Positions 59,839 to 64,000 of a DNA stretch of 64,000 bases are shown here, one piece after another (within the stretch, counting starts at the first letter, position 1; every line of letters starts with the position of its first letter). The notes beneath the pieces were generated by a model, which was not told where the DNA came from, ran no database searches, and saw only the letters and a program-made list of their open reading frames with translations. Origin of the DNA: Thioglobus_A sp964344985 (GTDB lineage: Bacteria > Pseudomonadota > Gammaproteobacteria > PS1 > Pseudothioglobaceae). The position numbers were made by a program, and so were the translations under genes. The stretch is taken from the NCBI GenBank assembly GCA_964344985.1, contig CAYFPI010000002.1, forward strand, positions 58,301 to 122,300, written 5' to 3'.

Positions 59839-60312
59839 ATGAAAAAATGGTATCTCATCCAAACCAAGCCTAAACAAGAGGCGATTGCTACTCAAAATCT
59901 CTCTAATCAAGGTTTTGAAGTATTTTATCCAAAGGCAATTATCAAAAATAAAACGGTTTCGCTATTTCCACGCTACTTATTTATTGAGCTGGATGATAAA
60001 AATCAAAATTGGGCGCCTATCCGCTCAACCAGGGGTGTTGCTAACTTTGTTAGATTTGGACTCAAGTTTGCCATCGTGCCGAATCAAATCATCAACATGA
60101 TCAAAATTCAACAGCAGCAAACTATTGAAAAAATGATTGATATTTGCTCCCATCAAAAAGGGGATTTAGTTGAAATCCAAAGTGGTGTGTTTAAAGGTCA
60201 ACAAGCTATTTTTCAAAACTACAATAGCAACGATAGAGTTACTGTTCTATTAAAACTAATCGGACAACAGCATCAAGTTGAGTTTCTAGAAAAAGAAGTT
60301 GTTGCAGTATAG
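59839..60312 (+). CDS. rfaH: RfaH-like transcription antiterminator (NusG paralogue)
   Basis: A 157-residue NusG-family protein. MKKWYLIQTKPKQEAIATQNL and FEVFYPKAI, LFPRYLFIEL, WAPIRSTRGVANFVRFG are typical of RfaH, and a KOW-like C-terminal domain begins near KGDLVEIQSGVFKGQQAIF. RfaH raises expression of long surface-polysaccharide operons by binding at ops sites. The neighbouring glmS and WbpM-like gene fit such a role. No ops element was recognised in the window. Confidence 0.9.
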   Translation: MKKWYLIQTKPKQEAIATQNLSNQGFEVFYPKAIIKNKTVSLFPRYLFIELDDKNQNWAPIRSTRGVANFVRFGLKFAIVPNQIINMIKIQQQQTIEKMIDICSHQKGDLVEIQSGVFKGQQAIFQNYNSNDRVTVLLKLIGQQHQVEFLEKEVVAV

Positions 60313-60371
60313 TCCAACATTACTCATTCAAAGTTTATAATCCCAATCAAAACATTAAACATTAAATATTT

Positions 60372-62222
60372 ATGTGTGGAATTGTAGGTGGTATTTGTAA
60401 CAACAACATTGTTCCAGTTTTAGTTGAAGGTTTAAAACGCTTAGAGTATCGTGGCTACGACTCTGCAGGTGTATCTGTATTAAACCATAATAACAAGCTT
60501 TATCGCTCGCGTGCAGTGGGAAAGGTTGTTAACCTTGAAAATGCTATTCAGCAAGATTCAAATCTACAAGGCTCGCTTGGTATTGCCCATACTCGCTGGG
60601 CAACCCATGGCGAGCCATCAACTAAAAATGCACATCCGCATATTTGTAATGCTACTGTTAGTGTGGTTCATAACGGCATTATTGAAAATTTTCTTGAATT
60701 AAAGTCTGAACAACAAAAACAAGGCTATAGTTTTACTTCTGATACTGATACTGAAGTGATTGCTCATGCTATTCATGAGTCTTTAAAAACAAGTAGCACT
60801 TTGCTTGAAGCTACTCAAAAAGCGATACAAGCTTTTGAAGGCGCTTATGGGATTGGTGTAATTTCTCCCGAAGATCCAGAACACATTATTGCCACGCGCA
60901 GTGGCTCTCCACTGATAATTGGTGTGAGTGATCGTGGTAATTTTATAGCCTCAGATCAAATGGCACTGCTTGATATTACCAAGGAATTTATCTTTTTAGA
61001 AGAAGGTGATATTGCTGATATTACTCTAAACTCTATTACAATTTTTGATGAAAATGGTAATCAAGTTAAACGAGAAGTAAAAACCTCAAAACTCAAGCCA
61101 GGCCAAACCTCAAAACGCGGTTATGATCATTATATGCTCAAAGAAATATTTGAACAGCCTCAAGCGATTCGTGATACTTTGGAATCACGAGTTACCAAAG
61201 ATCGGGTTCTACCTTCTGCCTTTGGTCATAACGCTAAAGATATTTTTAAAAATACACAACACATTCAAATCATTGCTTGCGGTACAAGTTATAACGCTGG
61301 ATTGGTGGCTAAATACTGGTTAGAAGATATTGCCAAAATCCCCACTCATATCGAAGTAGCCAGTGAATACAGATATCGTAACCCAATTATTTTAGACAAC
61401 ACATTATTTATTACCATCTCTCAAAGTGGGGAAACGGCAGACACTCTAGAAGCGCTTAAGGCTGTTAAAAAGAATTCTAAAGATAAAAACATTCACACAC
61501 TAACAATTTGCAACTCAGCTGAGTCTAGCCTTACGCGTGAATCAGAACTAACTTTTTTAACCCATGCAGGCCCAGAAATTGGTGTTGCATCAACTAAAGC
61601 TTTCACCACCCAGCTGGTTTCCCTAGCACTTTTATCGGTTGCTGCTGGACAATGCCACAAACAAGTATCAAAAGAGCAAGAAGCCAAGATTGTCGATGGC
61701 CTTAACAGATTGCCTGGTTTAATTAAAAAAACACTCGAGCAAGAAGATCAAATTAAAGAATTGGCGAAAACCTTTAAGGATAAATTTAATACACTATTCT
61801 TAGGCAGAGGATCAATGCATGCCATCGCCATGGAAGGCGCGCTAAAACTCAAAGAGATTAGCTACATCCACGCTGAAGCTTATCCAGCAGGCGAGCTCAA
61901 ACACGGCCCTATCGCTCTAATTGATAAGGACACGCCAGTGATTGCCGTAGCGCCGAATGATGGGCTTTTAGATAAACTCAAATCCAATCTGCAAGAAGTC
62001 AAATCTAGAGGCTCAGAGATGATTGTGTTTGAAGATGAAATATCTCAAGTATCTCCAATGAAAGGCATGACAATCGTACCAACCACAACTAACTTAGGCA
62101 GAATTACCGCACCGATTATATTTACTATCCCCCTACAACTCTTGAGTTATCACGTAGCACTAATCAAAGGTACAGATGTTGATCAACCTAGAAATTTAGC
62201 AAAATCTGTCACAGTTGAATAG
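60372..62222 (+). CDS. glmS: Glutamine-fructose-6-phosphate aminotransferase
   Basis: Makes glucosamine-6-phosphate, the first step to UDP-GlcNAc for peptidoglycan and LPS. The 616-residue protein begins MCGIVGGI with the nucleophile Cys2 of the class II amidotransferase domain (to about 240; THTRWATHGEPS-type segment reads HTRWATHGEPS), then two SIS domains with ACGTSYNAG, SQSGETADTLEAL, GRGSMHAIAMEGALKLKEISYIHAEA (quoted in part) and the C-terminal DQPRNLAKSVTVE. No glmS ribozyme is visible upstream. Confidence 0.98.
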   Translation: MCGIVGGICNNNIVPVLVEGLKRLEYRGYDSAGVSVLNHNNKLYRSRAVGKVVNLENAIQQDSNLQGSLGIAHTRWATHGEPSTKNAHPHICNATVSVVHNGIIENFLELKSEQQKQGYSFTSDTDTEVIAHAIHESLKTSSTLLEATQKAIQAFEGAYGIGVISPEDPEHIIATRSGSPLIIGVSDRGNFIASDQMALLDITKEFIFLEEGDIADITLNSITIFDENGNQVKREVKTSKLKPGQTSKRGYDHYMLKEIFEQPQAIRDTLESRVTKDRVLPSAFGHNAKDIFKNTQHIQIIACGTSYNAGLVAKYWLEDIAKIPTHIEVASEYRYRNPIILDNTLFITISQSGETADTLEALKAVKKNSKDKNIHTLTICNSAESSLTRESELTFLTHAGPEIGVASTKAFTTQLVSLALLSVAAGQCHKQVSKEQEAKIVDGLNRLPGLIKKTLEQEDQIKELAKTFKDKFNTLFLGRGSMHAIAMEGALKLKEISYIHAEAYPAGELKHGPIALIDKDTPVIAVAPNDGLLDKLKSNLQEVKSRGSEMIVFEDEISQVSPMKGMTIVPTTTNLGRITAPIIFTIPLQLLSYHVALIKGTDVDQPRNLAKSVTVE

Positions 62223-62223
62223 T

Positions 62224-64000
62224 TTAAGATTTTTTGTATAAGACGTCTGTAATCTCACACTGAGGCTCAAAGCTGGGCACTATTTGAATCAGAAGTTTAC
62301 GAAGTGCCTCTTGGTTGCAGTTTTTAATCGCCCCATCCAAGTCATCTAGCACTGGCTTTAACTCCTCCCAAGCCAGCATCTCTTCCTCTGCACGCATAAT
62401 TAGTGGATTGTCTGTTTCGCTGACATTGTCACCAATTAGCAATTCCTCATAGAGCTTCTCACCTGGTCTTAAACCAGTGTACTGAATCTCAATATCGCCA
62501 TTAGGATTAGACTCACCTTTCACCTCTAATCCACTCAAACGAATCATCTTTTCAGCCAAATCGGCAATACGCACCGGTTCACCCATATCAAGTACAAACA
62601 CATCGCCGCCCGTACCCATGGCGCCAGCTTGAATGACTAGCTCGACCGCCTCAGGTATGGTCATAAAATAACGAATAATGTTAGCATCCGTGACTGTGAC
62701 TGGCCCGCCATCTTTAATCTGCTGTTTAAATAGCGGAATTACTGAGCCACTAGAGCCAAGCACATTACCAAAACGCACCATGGTAAACTTTGTTCCGCTT
62801 TGCTTGGCTGACAAGGCTTGTAATACTAGCTCAGCGGTGCGCTTTGTCGCACCCATTGTGTTAGTCGGTCGCACCGCTTTATCAGTAGAAATTAACACAA
62901 AAGTCTCAACACTAGACTCTATAGCTACCTGCGCACAAGTCAGCGTGCCAAATACATTATTATTAACACCTTCAGTATTATTAAACTCGACCATAGGTAC
63001 GTGTTTATAAGCTGCGGCATGATACACAGTATCCACATTAAATTTTTTAAAAAGGTTAGTAAGTCTGTTTTTGTTATTAACTGAACCCAACACTGGAAAA
63101 ATATNNNNNNNNNNTCAAATAGAACCAACGCTTTTGGATTTAAAAACACAATTTGTCGACACAACTCTGAGCCTATTGAACCACCTGCACCTGTTACCAC
63201 AACTGTCTTGTTGGTGATGTTTTTACCCAATAATTCTTTATTAGCCTCTACTGAATCACGCCCCAGCAAATCTTTAATACTCACTTCTCGTAAATCACCA
63301 ATACTCACCTTGCCTTCAGCTAGCTCAGCCACACCAGGTAACATGCGAACCAACACTGGATAAGGCTCCAATATATTAATAATATCAAGCCTTCTTGTGC
63401 GTGAAGCACTCGGCATGGCAATCAAAACCTCATCAATTTTCAGCTTAGAAATTACAGTGTTTAAATCACTGGCAGAATAAACATCCAACCCTCTAATTTG
63501 CTTACCTTGTAGCTCTTTGTCATCGTCAATAAAACCAATAGGCGCATATTCAACAGAATGCACCAAGGCGCTAGCAAGCTGAATCCCTGCATCACCCGCA
63601 CCATAAACCAATGCTCGCCTTTTATTATTTTTGCTATCGCTATTGCTCTTTAATTTAAAATTTAACATTGAAAATTCAACATTATTGCTAAGCGCAAAGC
63701 GCGCAGCAATCCGCACTCCGCCAATAGCTAGCAATGATAACGCCCAGTTAATAAGCATTACCGAACGAGGAATACCATCAACTGCCATCATAAATGCAAT
63801 CAAACTCCACACTAGTGCATACAGCGATACCGCTTGCACAATAGACCATAAGGCCTTAAAACCAACGTAACGAATAACCGCGCGATACAAGCCAAAGCGC
63901 ACAAAGATGATAGTAGCGATGATTGGCGCACCGAATATCACCCAAATTAAGTCATCTTCTGGAAAATACCAATACCCAAGTCGAATTGAAAACGACGCCA
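62224..64000 (-). CDS. WbpM/FlaA1/CapD-like membrane nucleotide-sugar 4,6-dehydratase (5' end outside window, N gap)
   Basis: Large inner-membrane enzyme for nucleotide-sugar precursors of surface glycans. The open frame runs off the right edge (the last visible N-terminal part reads SIRLGYWYFPEDDLIW). Seen: membrane helices, a CoA-binding-like domain (VYGAGDAGIQLA), then the dehydratase domain with VVTGAGGSIGSELCRQ, VYHAAAYKHVPMVE, STDKAVRPTNTMGATKR and FGNVLGSSGSVIPLF. Ten Ns (63105-63114) split it: about 25-30 residues expected between ALVLF and the PVLGSV segment are missing and the frame changes, so the true gap is longer than 10. It ends two bases from convergent glmS. Confidence 0.92.
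63105..63114. other. Assembly gap (10 N) inside the WbpM-like gene, underestimated length
   Basis: Flanking protein segments belong to the same domain but are in different frames, and about 25-30 residues usually found between them are absent, implying on the order of 80 or so missing bases rather than 10. Confidence 0.8.

Noticed and set aside
1..64000. CRISPR arrays, insertion sequences, rRNA, tmRNA, RNase P or 6S RNA
   Set aside because: No regularly spaced repeats, transposase motifs or conserved RNA cores were recognised on either strand; small divergent ncRNAs could be missed by eye.

Overview
The window is AT-rich DNA with a typical gammaproteobacterial housekeeping gene set. It also carries a complete reverse (oxidative) dissimilatory sulfite reductase cluster in the order dsrABEFHCMKLJOPNR on the minus strand (30384-42814). 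That cluster, together with Kdo/lipid A genes, a Na+-pumping oxaloacetate decarboxylase (oadGAB) and very tight gene packing, suggests a free-living or symbiotic sulfur-oxidizing gammaproteobacterium, most likely of the SUP05/Thioglobus group. The group assignment is inference from gene content, not a database result. There is no phage, transposase, plasmid or CRISPR content. The sequence looks like a draft assembly: four N gaps fall inside genes, and three normally indispensable genes (lolD, dsrA, carA) have broken reading frames.

Layout. 1-5039 (minus): flavoprotein (cut by the window edge), a hydrolase-thioredoxin fusion, a YciI protein, dapB, an exported ATP-dependent DNA ligase, kdsA. 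5280-7114 (plus): trpC, an OsmC protein and two small envelope genes, then tRNA-Ser. 7445-14660: thiG, an erythromycin-esterase-like protein, bioF-bioH, purE-purK. 14652-18499 (minus): folD, kdsB, a Trm112-like gene, lpxK, psiE. 18560-30350: lolC-lolD, panD, oadBAG, tRNA-Leu, infA, metF, hemD, a Na+/Ca2+ antiporter, tsaE, an amidase. 30384-44429 (minus): the dsr cluster preceded by gltD. 44602-54809: rplS, xerD, greA, carB, mlaA, carA, an HMA protein-thiS pair, a PP-loop ATPase, prmA and a second DsrC-like gene. 55122-64000: alaS, yciO, a PHP phosphatase with a RelE/RelB module upstream, an RfaH-like factor, glmS and a WbpM-like nucleotide-sugar enzyme cut by the window edge.

How the genes work together. 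DsrEFH pass sulfane sulfur to DsrC. The membrane complex DsrMKJOP oxidises DsrC and links it to the quinone pool and the periplasm. DsrAB oxidises the sulfur to sulfite, DsrL supplies the flavin/Fe-S redox link, DsrN amidates siroheme, and DsrR is an A-type-scaffold-like accessory protein. kdsA, kdsB, lpxK, lolCD, mlaA, glmS and the WbpM-like protein build or maintain the outer envelope.

Most notable. (i) The broken frames of lolD (near 20125), dsrA (near 42380) and carA (stop at 50889-50891) each look repairable by a one- or two-base change. (ii) At least two of the N gaps appear to be false gaps with overlapping flanks. (iii) Two long intergenic regions (45893-46304 and 54810-55121) each hold a convergent pair of REP/MITE-like palindromes, and the central stem of two of them co-varies. 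(iv) A perfect FNR-type box lies upstream of the second DsrC-like gene.
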